The notes under the pieces are model-generated. The model was not told the origin of the DNA. It saw only the letters and a program-made list of their open reading frames with translations, and searched no databases. A stretch of 64,000 bases of DNA from Blautia faecicola (GTDB lineage Bacteria; Bacillota; Clostridia; Lachnospirales; Lachnospiraceae): NCBI RefSeq assembly GCF_004123145.1, contig NZ_SDKC01000001.1, positions 3,443,501-3,507,500 on the forward strand, given 5' to 3'. The translations under genes were made by a program, and so were the position numbers. Positions 8,886 through 17,964 of this stretch are shown here, one piece after another (position 1 is the first letter of the stretch; the number at the start of each line of letters is the position of its first letter).

Positions 8886-9069
8886 GCGGCCGGATGACCG
8901 TTTCCGGGCCGGGCAACACTTTGTGGGCGGTTAGGGGAAGCTTTGAAATCCGACACTTACGGAGACTTTCGCGATGGTCAGCTGACCATCGTGAATATAG
9001 TCGTAGTTAGTGGCTAGTTCAAAGTTCCCCTGCCCACGTTGCCAGGACCGGAAACGGTCATCCGGCCGC
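8886..9069. repeat. Large nested inverted repeat H2 (possible structured RNA)
   Basis: Outer arms 8886-8907 and 9048-9069 (starting GCGGCCGGATGACCG) are perfectly complementary over 22 bases. Inside them GGCAAC/GTTGCC, GTGGGC/GCCCAC and GGGGAAGCTTTGAA with its near complement continue the pairing, and a perfect 20-base palindrome CGATGGTCAGCTGACCATCG forms the tip. Two inner segments (8945-8968 and 8998-9020) are related to segments of H3 at 31097-31279. It lies beyond the glgP stop. Confidence 0.85.
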
Positions 9070-9194
9070 GTCCGCCCTGAGGCATATTTCCAAGTCGAAA
9101 CTCATCCATACGCCTGCAATATTTTCACAACATATCTAAAAATTTTTATCGTTCCACCACAAAGACACTCTAACGCGTCCATAACCGTTGAGAA

Positions 9195-11657
9195 TTAGTC
9201 CTCAATCGTAACCTTATCCAGATGCCAGATCTCATCCACATACTGCTGAATAGTTCTGTCAGAAGAAAACTTACCTGCGCATGCAGTGTTCAGAAGAGCC
9301 ATCTTAGCCCATCCTTCGCTGTCTCTGTAAGCAGCCTCTACTCTCTTCTGTGCTTCTGCATAAGACTTGAAGTCTGCCAGGATAAAGTAAGTATCTGCGC
9401 GATCGCTGCAGTTTGTGTTCAGCAGAGAATCGTAGATCTCGTGGAACATGTTGAAATCTCCATTGGAGTAAGTTCCGTTGATCAGCTGCATCAGTACGTT
9501 ACGGATATCCGGGTCGTTGTTGAAATACTGCATTGGATCGTATCCACCGTTGTTTTCATAGTTGATAACCTGATCAGCGGTCAGACCGAAGATGAATGCA
9601 TTCTCTGCACCAACTTCTTCTACGATTTCCACGTTTGCACCATCCATGGTTCCCAGAGTCGGTGCACCGTTCAGCATAAACTTCATATTACCGGTACCGG
9701 ATGCCTCTTTGCTTGCAGTAGAGATCTGTTCAGAAACATCTGCGGCTGCGAAGATCAGTTCCGCATTGGATACACGGTAGTTCTCAATAAATACCACTTT
9801 CAGTTTTCCGTTGATAGAAGCATCATTATTGATCACATCTGCAACGGAATTAATCAGTTTAATGGTCAGTTTTGCACGGCGATATCCGGCAGCTGCTTTT
9901 GCACCGAAGATGAATGTTCTTGGATAGAAATCCATTTCCGGATGTGCCTTGATCTCGTTGTACAGGTACATTACGTGCAGAATATTCATCAGCTGACGTT
10001 TGTACTCATGCAGTCTCTTGACCTGAACATCGAAGATGGAATGCGGATTGACTTCGATTCCATTATGCTCCTGGATGTATTTTGCCAGACGTACTTTGTT
10101 CTGGTATTTGATATTCATGAACTCCTGCAAAGCTTTCTTGTCATCTGCGTAAACCTTCAGTTTTGCCAGTTCCGGCAGATTGGTGATCCAGCCATCGCCG
10201 ATATGATCTGTGATCCAGTCAGCCAGCAGTGGATTGGCATGCATCAGGAAACGTCTCTGTGTGATACCGTTTGTTTTATTGTTGAATTTTTCCGGATACA
10301 TCTCATAGAAATCTTTCAGTTCCTGTTTTTCCAGAATCTCGGTATGCAGTCTTGCTACACCGTTGACAGAATAGCCACCTGCGATTGCCAGATGTGCCAT
10401 CTTAACCTGTCCGTCGTAGATGATAGCCATTTTCTGGATCTTTTCCTGATTTCCGGGATATTTGTTCTGGATCTCCAGGATGAATCTGCGGTTGATCTCT
10501 TCGATGATCTGGTATACACGCGGAAGCAGTTTGGAGAACAGCTCGATCGGCCATTTTTCCAGAGCTTCTGCCATGATGGTATGGTTGGTGTATGCACAGG
10601 TATGCGTTGTGATCTCCCATGCTTCTTCCCATTCCATTCCTTCTTCATCCAGCAGGATACGCATCAGTTCGGCAACTGTCATGGTCGGATGGGTATCGTT
10701 CAGCTGGAAAGTAACTTTCTTCGGCAGATCATGCAGATCGTCGTGATTTTTCTTGAATTTTGCAATTGCTTCCTGAATACTTGCAGAAATGAAGAAATAC
10801 TGCTGTTTCAGACGCAGTTCTTTTCCTGCATAGTGATTATCGTTCGGGTACAGAACCTCTACGATATTTTTTGCCAGATTTTCCTGCTCTACTGCTTTAT
10901 GGTATTCACCTTTATCGAACAGGTCCAGACGGAAATCTGTGATTGGCTCTGCATCCCAAATTCTCAGTGTGTTGACGATCTTGTTGTTGTATCCAACGAT
11001 CGGCATATCATAAGGAATTGCCATAACAGACTGATAACCTTCCTGGATGAAACGGTTTCTTCCGGTAGCTGCATCATATTCTACTCTTACATATCCGCCG
11101 AATTTTACTTCTTTTGCATATTCCGGACGACGCAGTTCGAATGGATAACCATCTTTCAGCCAGTTATCCGGTACTTCTATCTGATAGCCGTCTTCGATTT
11201 TCTGTTTGAACAGACCATAGTGATAACGGATACCACAGCCATATGCACAGTATCCCAGAGTTGCCAGGGAATCCAGGAAACATGCTGCCAGTCTTCCCAG
11301 ACCACCGTTACCCAGTGCCGGATCCGGCTCCTGATCTTCGATCACGTTCAGATCAAATCCCAGTTCGTCCAGTGCTTCCTTTACTTCTTTATATGCAGTC
11401 AGATTGATCAGGTTATTACCCAGGGCACGACCCATCAAAAACTCCATAGAAAGATAATATACGATCTTCGGATCATCTTTCTCATACTGTTTTTGAGTTG
11501 CCAGCCAGTTGTCGATAATAACATCTTTCACAGCCAGAGAAACGGCCTGAAAGATCTGCTGCTGTGTTGCTTCATCGATGGTTTTACGGTAAAGCATCTT
11601 TACGTTTTCTTTGACCGCTTTCTTAAACTCTTCTTTTTTGAAATGACTGTCTAACAT
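9195..11657 (-). CDS. glgP: Glycogen/alpha-glucan phosphorylase
   Basis: Phosphorolyses alpha-1,4-glucan to glucose-1-phosphate using pyridoxal phosphate. The protein is 820 residues, normal for the family, with the N-terminal YYLSMEFLMGRALGNNL, EPDPALGNGGLGRLAACFLDS, QLNDTHPTMTVAELMR, and the cofactor-lysine motif EASGTGNMKFMLNG. The frame is open to 11678, but ATG 11657 has GAGGAGG six bases upstream and gives the family-typical MLDSHFKKEEF start. It degrades the polymer that GlgC/GlgD help to make. It follows ileS on the same strand but is separated from it by a terminator. Confidence 0.96.
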   Translation of the reverse strand: MLDSHFKKEEFKKAVKENVKMLYRKTIDEATQQQIFQAVSLAVKDVIIDNWLATQKQYEKDDPKIVYYLSMEFLMGRALGNNLINLTAYKEVKEALDELGFDLNVIEDQEPDPALGNGGLGRLAACFLDSLATLGYCAYGCGIRYHYGLFKQKIEDGYQIEVPDNWLKDGYPFELRRPEYAKEVKFGGYVRVEYDAATGRNRFIQEGYQSVMAIPYDMPIVGYNNKIVNTLRIWDAEPITDFRLDLFDKGEYHKAVEQENLAKNIVEVLYPNDNHYAGKELRLKQQYFFISASIQEAIAKFKKNHDDLHDLPKKVTFQLNDTHPTMTVAELMRILLDEEGMEWEEAWEITTHTCAYTNHTIMAEALEKWPIELFSKLLPRVYQIIEEINRRFILEIQNKYPGNQEKIQKMAIIYDGQVKMAHLAIAGGYSVNGVARLHTEILEKQELKDFYEMYPEKFNNKTNGITQRRFLMHANPLLADWITDHIGDGWITNLPELAKLKVYADDKKALQEFMNIKYQNKVRLAKYIQEHNGIEVNPHSIFDVQVKRLHEYKRQLMNILHVMYLYNEIKAHPEMDFYPRTFIFGAKAAAGYRRAKLTIKLINSVADVINNDASINGKLKVVFIENYRVSNAELIFAAADVSEQISTASKEASGTGNMKFMLNGAPTLGTMDGANVEIVEEVGAENAFIFGLTADQVINYENNGGYDPMQYFNNDPDIRNVLMQLINGTYSNGDFNMFHEIYDSLLNTNCSDRADTYFILADFKSYAEAQKRVEAAYRDSEGWAKMALLNTACAGKFSSDRTIQQYVDEIWHLDKVTIED

Positions 11658-11723
11658 TAGAAACCTCCTCATTTGCAATGATTTTTTATAGTGATACAGA
11701 ATGCAAATAGTCCTGTACCATTG

Positions 11724-11756
11724 AAAAAAGGGGCTGGTACGCTCGTACCCGCCCCC
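11724..11756 (-). terminator. Terminator between ileS and glgP
   Basis: Minus strand GGGGGCGGGTACGAG and CGTACCAGCCCC form a GC-rich hairpin followed by TTTTTTC, a classic intrinsic terminator for ileS. Confidence 0.88.
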
Positions 11757-11819
11757 TGATCCACATACTTGGTTGAATAACTTATGTCCGAATACAGTCT
11801 TCAGACTGCCAAACCGTTA

Positions 11820-14800
11820 TTATTCATTCACTTTTTCAACTCCAAGTGTTACTTCCTGAGAGTTGATATTCCAGGATTTTACATAACCCTGTGTGGTATC
11901 GGTAATCAGCTTCTCAGCCAGTACCTCCGCCTGAATCTCTTCCGCATGTGCCTTCATAATGTCTTCAATTACTTTGTTGTCTTTCACATACACCTGGATC
12001 TTATCCATAACTTCAAAGCCAGCTTCTTTTCGCATGGTCTGGATCTTGCTGATGATCTCTCTTACGAAACCTTCTTCGATCAGTTCCGGAGTCAGATTAG
12101 TATCCAGAACAACTGCGATATCGTTGTCAGATTCGGTTACATAACCTTCCATCTGTGCAGTTTCGATCAGCAAATCTCCCTCTGATAATACAACTTCATT
12201 GCCATCGATGTCAAGTTTTAACTCGCCGTTTGCACGAAGCTCAGCCATGGCTTTGTTGCCATCCAGTTCGCTCAGAACTTTACGGATACCATTTAACAGT
12301 TTGCCGTATTTTGGTCCTACGGTCTTTAACTGCGGTTTGAAACTGTAAGAAATAAAGCTTTCGATGTTATCGGTGAATTTTACCTCTTTTACATTCAGCT
12401 CGTCTGCGATGATCGCGGTAAAGTATTCGGACAGTTCGTACGGAGCTTTTACATACATGGCTGCGATTGGCTGACGGTTCTTGATGTTTGCAGTATTTCT
12501 GCAGGCACGACCCATAACAACCACGTTCAGCAGGTGATCCATATTTGCTTCCAGATCTTTGTCGATCCATTCTTTGTTGGCAACCGGGAAGTCACACAGA
12601 TGGATACTTTCCGGAGCATCTTTGTCGATACTTCTTACCAGGTTCTGGTAGATATCTTCAGTCATGAACGGAATCATCGGAGCGGCAACTTTGGAAATGG
12701 TTACCAGGGAAGTATACAGTGTCATGTAGGCATTGATCTTATCCTGTTCCATTCCTTTTGCCCAGAAACGTTCACGGCTTCGTCTTACATACCAGTTACT
12801 CATATCATCTACAAATTCCTGCAGTGCTCTTGCTGCTTCCGGGATCCGGTAGTTGTTCAGGTTGTCATCTACAGTCTGGATCACAGTATTCAGTTTGGAC
12901 AGCAGCCATTTATCCATAACGGATAATTTGTCGTAGTCCAGGGTGTATTTTGTTGCATCGAATTCATCGATGTTTGCATAGAGTACGAAGAACGCATAGG
13001 TGTTCCACAGGGTACTCATGAATTTTCTCTGACCTTCCTGCACGGCTTTTCCGTGGAAACGGTTCGGCAGCCACGGTGCGCTGTTGATGTAGAAATACCA
13101 GCGGATCGCATCTGCACCGTATGTCTGCAATGCATCGAACGGATCTACCGCGTTTCCTTTGGATTTACTCATCTTCTGACCATTTTCATCCTGTACGTGA
13201 CCCAATACGATAACGTTCTGGTACGGAGCCTTGTTAAATAACAGGGTGGATTCTGCCAGCAGAGAGTAGAACCATCCACGAGTCTGGTCTACAGCCTCGG
13301 AAATAAACTGTGCCGGGAACTGCTGTTCAAACAGGTCTTTATTTTCAAATGGATAATGATGCTGTGCAAATGGCATGGCTCCTGAGTCAAACCAGCAGTC
13401 GATAACTTCCGGTACTCTGTGCATCGGTTTTCCACATTCCGGGCACTTGATGGTGATATCATCGATGTATGGACGATGCAGTTCTACGGTCTTCGCACGC
13501 TCGTCACCGCTCATCTCATACAGTTCTTCTCTGCTTCCTACAGAATGCTGGCATCCACATTCACACTCCCAGATGTTCAGAGGAGTTCCCCAGTAACGGT
13601 TTCTGGAAATACCCCAGTCCTGAACGTTTTCCAGCCAGTCGCCGAAACGTCCTTTACCAATGCTCTCCGGAATCCAGTTGATGGTGTTGTTGTTGCGGAT
13701 CAGATCGTCTTTTACCGCTGTCATCTTGATGAACCAGGATTCTCTTGCATAGTAGATCAGTGGTGTATCACAACGCCAGCAGTGTGGATATTCATGCTCG
13801 AATTTCGGTGCTTCGAAGAGTTTTCCTTCTTTGTCCAGATCTACCAGAACCTTCGGATCCGCATCTTTTACAAAAATATCTGCATACGGTGTTTCTTTGG
13901 TCAGATGACCTTTTCCGTCTACAAACTGTACGAACGGCAGGTTGTAATTGCGTCCGATACGGCTGTCGTCTTCACCGAATGCCGGTGCGATATGAACGAT
14001 ACCGGTACCATCGCTCATGGTTACATAAGTATCACAGGTAACAAAATGAGCTTTCTTTTTCTGTTTTTCTGCTGCTTCGCCTGCGCATGCATACAGCGGT
14101 TCGTATTCTTTGTATTCCAGATCTTTTCCGGTGTATTTTTCAAGCACTTCGTAAGCCGGTTTTTCTTCGTCTCCCAGTTTACCAAGCACTTTGTCTAACA
14201 GAGCTTCTGCCATGTAGTAGGTGTATCCGTCTGCTGCTTTTACTTTGCAGTAAATCTCATCCGGGTTCACACACAGAGCCACGTTGGATGGCAGAGTCCA
14301 CGGTGTTGTGGTCCATGCCAGAAAATACGCGTCCTCACCGATCACTTTGAAACGAACGATTGCAGAGCGTTCTTTTACGGTTTTATATCCCTGAGATACT
14401 TCCTGTGCGGAAAGCGGGGTTCCGCAACGAGGGCAGTAAGGTACGATCTTGAAACCTTTGTATAACAGACCTTTGTCCCAGATCTGTTTCAGTGCCCACC
14501 ATTCGGACTCGATGAAGTTGTCATCGTATGTTACATATGGATGCTCCATATCTGCCCAGAAACCTACGGTAGAGGAGAAATCTTCCCACATCCCTTTGTA
14601 TTTCCATACGCTTTCTTTACACTGCTGGATAAATGGCTCCATACCATATTCTTCGATCTGCTCTTTTCCGTCCAGACCCAGTTTCTTTTCTACTTCCAGC
14701 TCTACCGGAAGTCCGTGGGTATCCCAGCCGGCTTTTCTCGGTACCATGTAACCTTTCATGGTACGGTAACGCGGGATCATATCCTTGATAACACGGGTCA

Positions 14801-14978
14801 GCACGTGACCGATATGCGGTTTGCCGTTTGCTGTCGGCGGTCCGTCATAAAATGTGTAGGTTTCTCCCTGTTTTCTCTGTTCCATACTTTTTTCAAAAAT
14901 ATGATTTTCTTTCCAGAACTGTTCTGTCTTTTTCTCTCTGTCCACAAAGTTCAGATTGGTTGACACTTTCTGATACAT
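11820..14978 (-). CDS. ileS: Isoleucyl-tRNA synthetase
   Basis: Charges tRNA-Ile. It is 1052 residues, with the class I signature HIGH at residues 55-58 (GKPHIGHVL), KMSKS in GQKMSKSKGNAVDPF, a long editing (CP1) insertion including the WTTTPWTLPSN motif, and a C-terminal anticodon-binding domain (the last part, from about residue 690). The length and the missing C-terminal zinc knuckle fit the type-2 (ileS2-like) enzymes common in Clostridia. A T-box leader lies upstream, with a palindrome-rich insert between its terminator and the start codon. Confidence 0.96.
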   Translation of the reverse strand: MYQKVSTNLNFVDREKKTEQFWKENHIFEKSMEQRKQGETYTFYDGPPTANGKPHIGHVLTRVIKDMIPRYRTMKGYMVPRKAGWDTHGLPVELEVEKKLGLDGKEQIEEYGMEPFIQQCKESVWKYKGMWEDFSSTVGFWADMEHPYVTYDDNFIESEWWALKQIWDKGLLYKGFKIVPYCPRCGTPLSAQEVSQGYKTVKERSAIVRFKVIGEDAYFLAWTTTPWTLPSNVALCVNPDEIYCKVKAADGYTYYMAEALLDKVLGKLGDEEKPAYEVLEKYTGKDLEYKEYEPLYACAGEAAEKQKKKAHFVTCDTYVTMSDGTGIVHIAPAFGEDDSRIGRNYNLPFVQFVDGKGHLTKETPYADIFVKDADPKVLVDLDKEGKLFEAPKFEHEYPHCWRCDTPLIYYARESWFIKMTAVKDDLIRNNNTINWIPESIGKGRFGDWLENVQDWGISRNRYWGTPLNIWECECGCQHSVGSREELYEMSGDERAKTVELHRPYIDDITIKCPECGKPMHRVPEVIDCWFDSGAMPFAQHHYPFENKDLFEQQFPAQFISEAVDQTRGWFYSLLAESTLLFNKAPYQNVIVLGHVQDENGQKMSKSKGNAVDPFDALQTYGADAIRWYFYINSAPWLPNRFHGKAVQEGQRKFMSTLWNTYAFFVLYANIDEFDATKYTLDYDKLSVMDKWLLSKLNTVIQTVDDNLNNYRIPEAARALQEFVDDMSNWYVRRSRERFWAKGMEQDKINAYMTLYTSLVTISKVAAPMIPFMTEDIYQNLVRSIDKDAPESIHLCDFPVANKEWIDKDLEANMDHLLNVVVMGRACRNTANIKNRQPIAAMYVKAPYELSEYFTAIIADELNVKEVKFTDNIESFISYSFKPQLKTVGPKYGKLLNGIRKVLSELDGNKAMAELRANGELKLDIDGNEVVLSEGDLLIETAQMEGYVTESDNDIAVVLDTNLTPELIEEGFVREIISKIQTMRKEAGFEVMDKIQVYVKDNKVIEDIMKAHAEEIQAEVLAEKLITDTTQGYVKSWNINSQEVTLGVEKVNE

Positions 14979-15019
14979 CTCAGAATCCTCCTTTTATCAT
15001 TTTCAAAAAGCGGTTTATA

Positions 15020-15148
15020 TATAAAAAGGAATGTGCCTTGGCACATTCTCGCGCCTGCGGTGGTCGCTTGCGACATCTACCTTATACGCCGCAGTGTGCA
15101 TCCCCGCGGAGCGTTTTTTAATTTACAGGAAAGAAATTTCCTGTAAAT
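15020..15148. repeat. Palindrome-rich insert in the ileS leader (repeat D)
   Basis: It contains the perfect 18-base palindrome AATGTGCCTTGGCACATT at 15030-15047 and, at its other end, a 12-base perfect stem ATTTACAGGAAA/TTTCCTGTAAAT (15121-15148) with a GAAA loop. It lies between the T-box terminator and the ileS start, where a leader normally has nothing. A shortened relative is at 42616-42647. Confidence 0.6.
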
Positions 15149-15149
15149 C

Positions 15150-15413
15150 AAAAAAGCCCTCATCCCTGTAACAGGACGAAGGCTACATTACCATCGTTAT
15201 ACCACCTCTTACAATGTACGGGTTCTTCACCGATACACCTTCCCTTTAACGGCGGAACAACCGGCATCTCCTACTGCCCGCGGGTTTCAGAGTGCAACTC
15301 AGGAGTGATATTCATCTGACCGACCGGCACCGGGCTTCCACCTCCCCCGGCTCGCTGAGGCTTTCAGGCACAGACTACTGTCTCCGTCTTCGTTTTTACT
15401 AACCTTCATTATA
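15150..15413 (-). promoter_or_regulatory. T-box leader controlling ileS
   Basis: Minus-strand leader with the T-box sequence AGAGGTGGTATAACG (revealed at 15195-15209), a long multi-stem 5' part, and an ATC triplet in GATGAATATCACTCC that suits an isoleucine specifier. It ends in a terminator hairpin GCCTTCGTCCTG...CAGGGATGAGGGC followed by TTTTTTG (15150-15183). Uncharged tRNA-Ile would stabilise the antiterminator and allow ileS transcription. The specifier assignment is by position and is not proven. Confidence 0.88.
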
Positions 15414-15437
15414 TATACCTTACAAAGCGGTTGTCAA
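15408..15437 (-). promoter_or_regulatory. Promoter of the ileS T-box leader
   Basis: Consensus TTGACA (15432-15437) and TATAAT (15408-15413) on the minus strand with an 18-base spacer. It begins immediately after the beta-glucosidase stop codon at 15444. Confidence 0.85.
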
Positions 15438-15443
15438 GGAATT

Positions 15444-17663
15444 TTACTGTTTTTCAAGGGTAAATTTCGCTTTGTTTGCTGTCGTACTGTCTGTGCCGAT
15501 GAAAACTTCAAAGACGCCTGCTTCGCTCTCGAAAATATGATTTTCGCTCAGGAAACGAAGCTGTGGTTCTGTGATCGTAAATTCCACGCTTGTCTCCTCT
15601 CCCGGCTGCAGGGTAACTTTCCGGAAATCTTTCAGTTCTTTGACCGGGCGCACCACGCTTGCGGCAACATCGTGAAGATACAGCTGGACGGTTTCGGTTC
15701 CGGCACAGGTTCCTGTATTTTTTACGGTTACTGCTGCCTGGATGCTTTCTCCGTCTTTCATGCTGTTTTTATCCAGAGAGACTTCGGAAACAGCAAATGT
15801 CGTGTAACTCAGACCGTAGCCGAACGGATACAGCGGTTTGTTCGGGATGTCCAGATATTTGGAACGGAAACGGTCTTTGTCTTTGCCTTCCACATGCGGA
15901 CGGCCGGTCGCGTACTCGTTATAATGTACCGGAACCTGTCCCACACAGTACGGGAAGCTCATCGGCAGTTTTCCGGTCGGGTTGTAAGCGCCGTACAGAA
16001 CATCTGCGATTGCTCCGGCTCCCTCTGTTCCAGGCATCCACACTTCCAGGATAGCTTTTGCCTTTGCTTTGATGGCACGGATATCTAACGGACGACCGGA
16101 GAACAGAACCACGATGATATTCTCATTCACTTCTGCTACCCGATCCAGAAGTTTCTGCTGGATCTCCGGAATCTGGATATTCGCATTGCTTGTCGCCTCA
16201 CCGGACTGCAGGCGGTCTTCACCGATACAAAGTACTACTTTTTTGGCTCCGGCTGCTGCCTTTACTGCCTCTTCCAGCATCTGTACCTCTTCCTCCGGTG
16301 TGCTCGAAGACGTCTGTGCTCCCTCGGTAAATCCTTCCAGAACCACATCTGCGCCAAGCATCGGGGATCCCTGTGCAAAGACTGCATGCTCTGCCAGATC
16401 TTCCTGTTTCAGCATTTCCTCGATCGTCTTTACATCTTTTGCTTCTCCGATGATCGACCAGGATCCCATCAGGTTTCTGGAGTTTACATAAGGTCCGATG
16501 TATGCGGTTTTTTCGTTTTTGTTCAGTGGCAGGATATTCTCTTCATTTTTCAGCAGAACGAAGGATTTTCTTGCCGCTTCTCTCGCCAGTCTGCGGTGTT
16601 CTTCACACAGGATCACCTGTTTTTCTTTCTCCTCGTCGGCATCTTTATACGGATGTTCGAACAGTCCCAGCTTGTTTTTCAGCTCCAGGATCCGCATACA
16701 GCACTCGTCTACCAGATCCTCGGAAATTTTTCCTTCTTTCACCAGACGGCACAGGTTGTTGCTGTAGATTCCTGTCATCATGTCAATATCTACGCCTGCT
16801 TTCGCCGCACGGATCGCTGCTTCTTCCTTGTCGACACAGTAACCGTGGTAGATCATTTCCTCGATTGCTGCCCAGTCGGAGATCAGCACGCCGTCAAATC
16901 CCAGTTCATCACGCAGAATATCGCGCATCAGTTTCTTGCTGCCCGTAGTCGGCACGCCGTTCAGGGTATTGAACGATGTCATCACAAGTGCAGCTTTCGC
17001 ATCGATTCCAGCCTTGTAAGACGGCAGATAAAACTCCTGGAAAGTATGCTCGGACAACTCTACCGTATTGTAATCTCTTCCTGCGGTCGGTGCACCATAT
17101 CCTGCAAAATGCTTCACGCATGCGCCGATCCGGTATTCCTCGCTCAGATCCTCTCCCTGGAAACCATGTACCATGCTTTCACAAAAACGGCTGTTCAGAT
17201 ACGGATCCTCACCGGTGGATTCCATCACACGCCCCCATCTGGCATCACGCACCAGATCAGTCATCGGGGCAAAGGTCACATGTAGACCACTGACGGATGC
17301 CTCTTTCGCTGCGACAGCAGCGCATTTTTCTGAAAGTTCCGGCTCAAAAGTTGCTCCCTGTCCCAGCGGGATCGGAAATACGGTTTTGTAACCGTTGATA
17401 ATATCCAGCATAAACAACAGTGGAATGTGATGCGGGTGTTTTTCCATGTAGGCTTTCTGGATCTTTTTCACCGTCTCCGCACCCATCGATCCGATCACCG
17501 AACCGGACAGTGCGATATTTTCTTCGGTAAATCCCATCTCTGCCATCGGTCCTGTGATCACCGTATCGTCATCAAAAAATCCGCCGACTACCTGGCTCAT
17601 CTGATTGACTTTTTCTTCCAGTGACATATCGTTTAATAAAGCGGTTAACTCCTCGTTTGTCAT
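15444..17663 (-). CDS. Glycoside hydrolase family 3 beta-glucosidase
   Basis: Hydrolyses terminal beta-linked sugars, probably glucosides; no signal peptide is visible, so it should act in the cytoplasm. It has 739 residues: GH3 N-terminal barrel with GRVMESTGEDPYL, KHFAGYGAPTAGRDYN and the nucleophile motif GVLISDWAA (Asp263), then the GH3 C-terminal domain and a fibronectin-III-like domain (KNTGTCAGTETVQLYLHD, about residues 640-730). It resembles BglX/BglB types. AAAGGAG precedes ATG 17663. No sugar transporter adjoins it. Confidence 0.92.
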   Translation of the reverse strand: MTNEELTALLNDMSLEEKVNQMSQVVGGFFDDDTVITGPMAEMGFTEENIALSGSVIGSMGAETVKKIQKAYMEKHPHHIPLLFMLDIINGYKTVFPIPLGQGATFEPELSEKCAAVAAKEASVSGLHVTFAPMTDLVRDARWGRVMESTGEDPYLNSRFCESMVHGFQGEDLSEEYRIGACVKHFAGYGAPTAGRDYNTVELSEHTFQEFYLPSYKAGIDAKAALVMTSFNTLNGVPTTGSKKLMRDILRDELGFDGVLISDWAAIEEMIYHGYCVDKEEAAIRAAKAGVDIDMMTGIYSNNLCRLVKEGKISEDLVDECCMRILELKNKLGLFEHPYKDADEEKEKQVILCEEHRRLAREAARKSFVLLKNEENILPLNKNEKTAYIGPYVNSRNLMGSWSIIGEAKDVKTIEEMLKQEDLAEHAVFAQGSPMLGADVVLEGFTEGAQTSSSTPEEEVQMLEEAVKAAAGAKKVVLCIGEDRLQSGEATSNANIQIPEIQQKLLDRVAEVNENIIVVLFSGRPLDIRAIKAKAKAILEVWMPGTEGAGAIADVLYGAYNPTGKLPMSFPYCVGQVPVHYNEYATGRPHVEGKDKDRFRSKYLDIPNKPLYPFGYGLSYTTFAVSEVSLDKNSMKDGESIQAAVTVKNTGTCAGTETVQLYLHDVAASVVRPVKELKDFRKVTLQPGEETSVEFTITEPQLRFLSENHIFESEAGVFEVFIGTDSTTANKAKFTLEKQ

Positions 17664-17964
17664 TTCTCTTCTCCTTTTATTTTTTCTGATGTTGATTTCC
17701 TTAATACTGTGTCTGAAAATGTTTTCGTACTCTCACAGCATATCTATTTGTACTCACTATATAACAATCCAACCGTAATTTGCAAGTCCTGTTGTTACTG
17801 TTCTCTCCGTTCCCGGCAACACGCTTTTTGCGCTCTGTTTCTTACAATTTGACCGTTCCCGCGCTTTTTGTCGTATTTTACCTGTGGCTATGGTATAATA
17901 GATGAGATTGGGGTCTGGACCCCTGTATTTTATACAGTAACAAATCATGTAAAAGGAGTTTTTT
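17664..17964. promoter_or_regulatory. Divergent control region of the beta-glucosidase and carboxypeptidase genes
   Basis: About 300 bases without a gene. On the plus strand an extended -10 element TGGTATAAT (17891-17899) serves the carboxypeptidase, with AAAAGGAG just before its start. A minus-strand promoter for the glycosidase is not clear; a repeated GTGAG...GTGAGAGTAC lies around 17730-17757. Confidence 0.5.

Noticed and set aside
9222-11654. Open frame of 810 codons on the plus strand, antisense to glycogen phosphorylase
   Set aside because: It mirrors the codon pattern of the well-supported glgP gene, has Cys/Ile/Phe-rich nonsense composition, no ribosome binding site and no recognisable domain.
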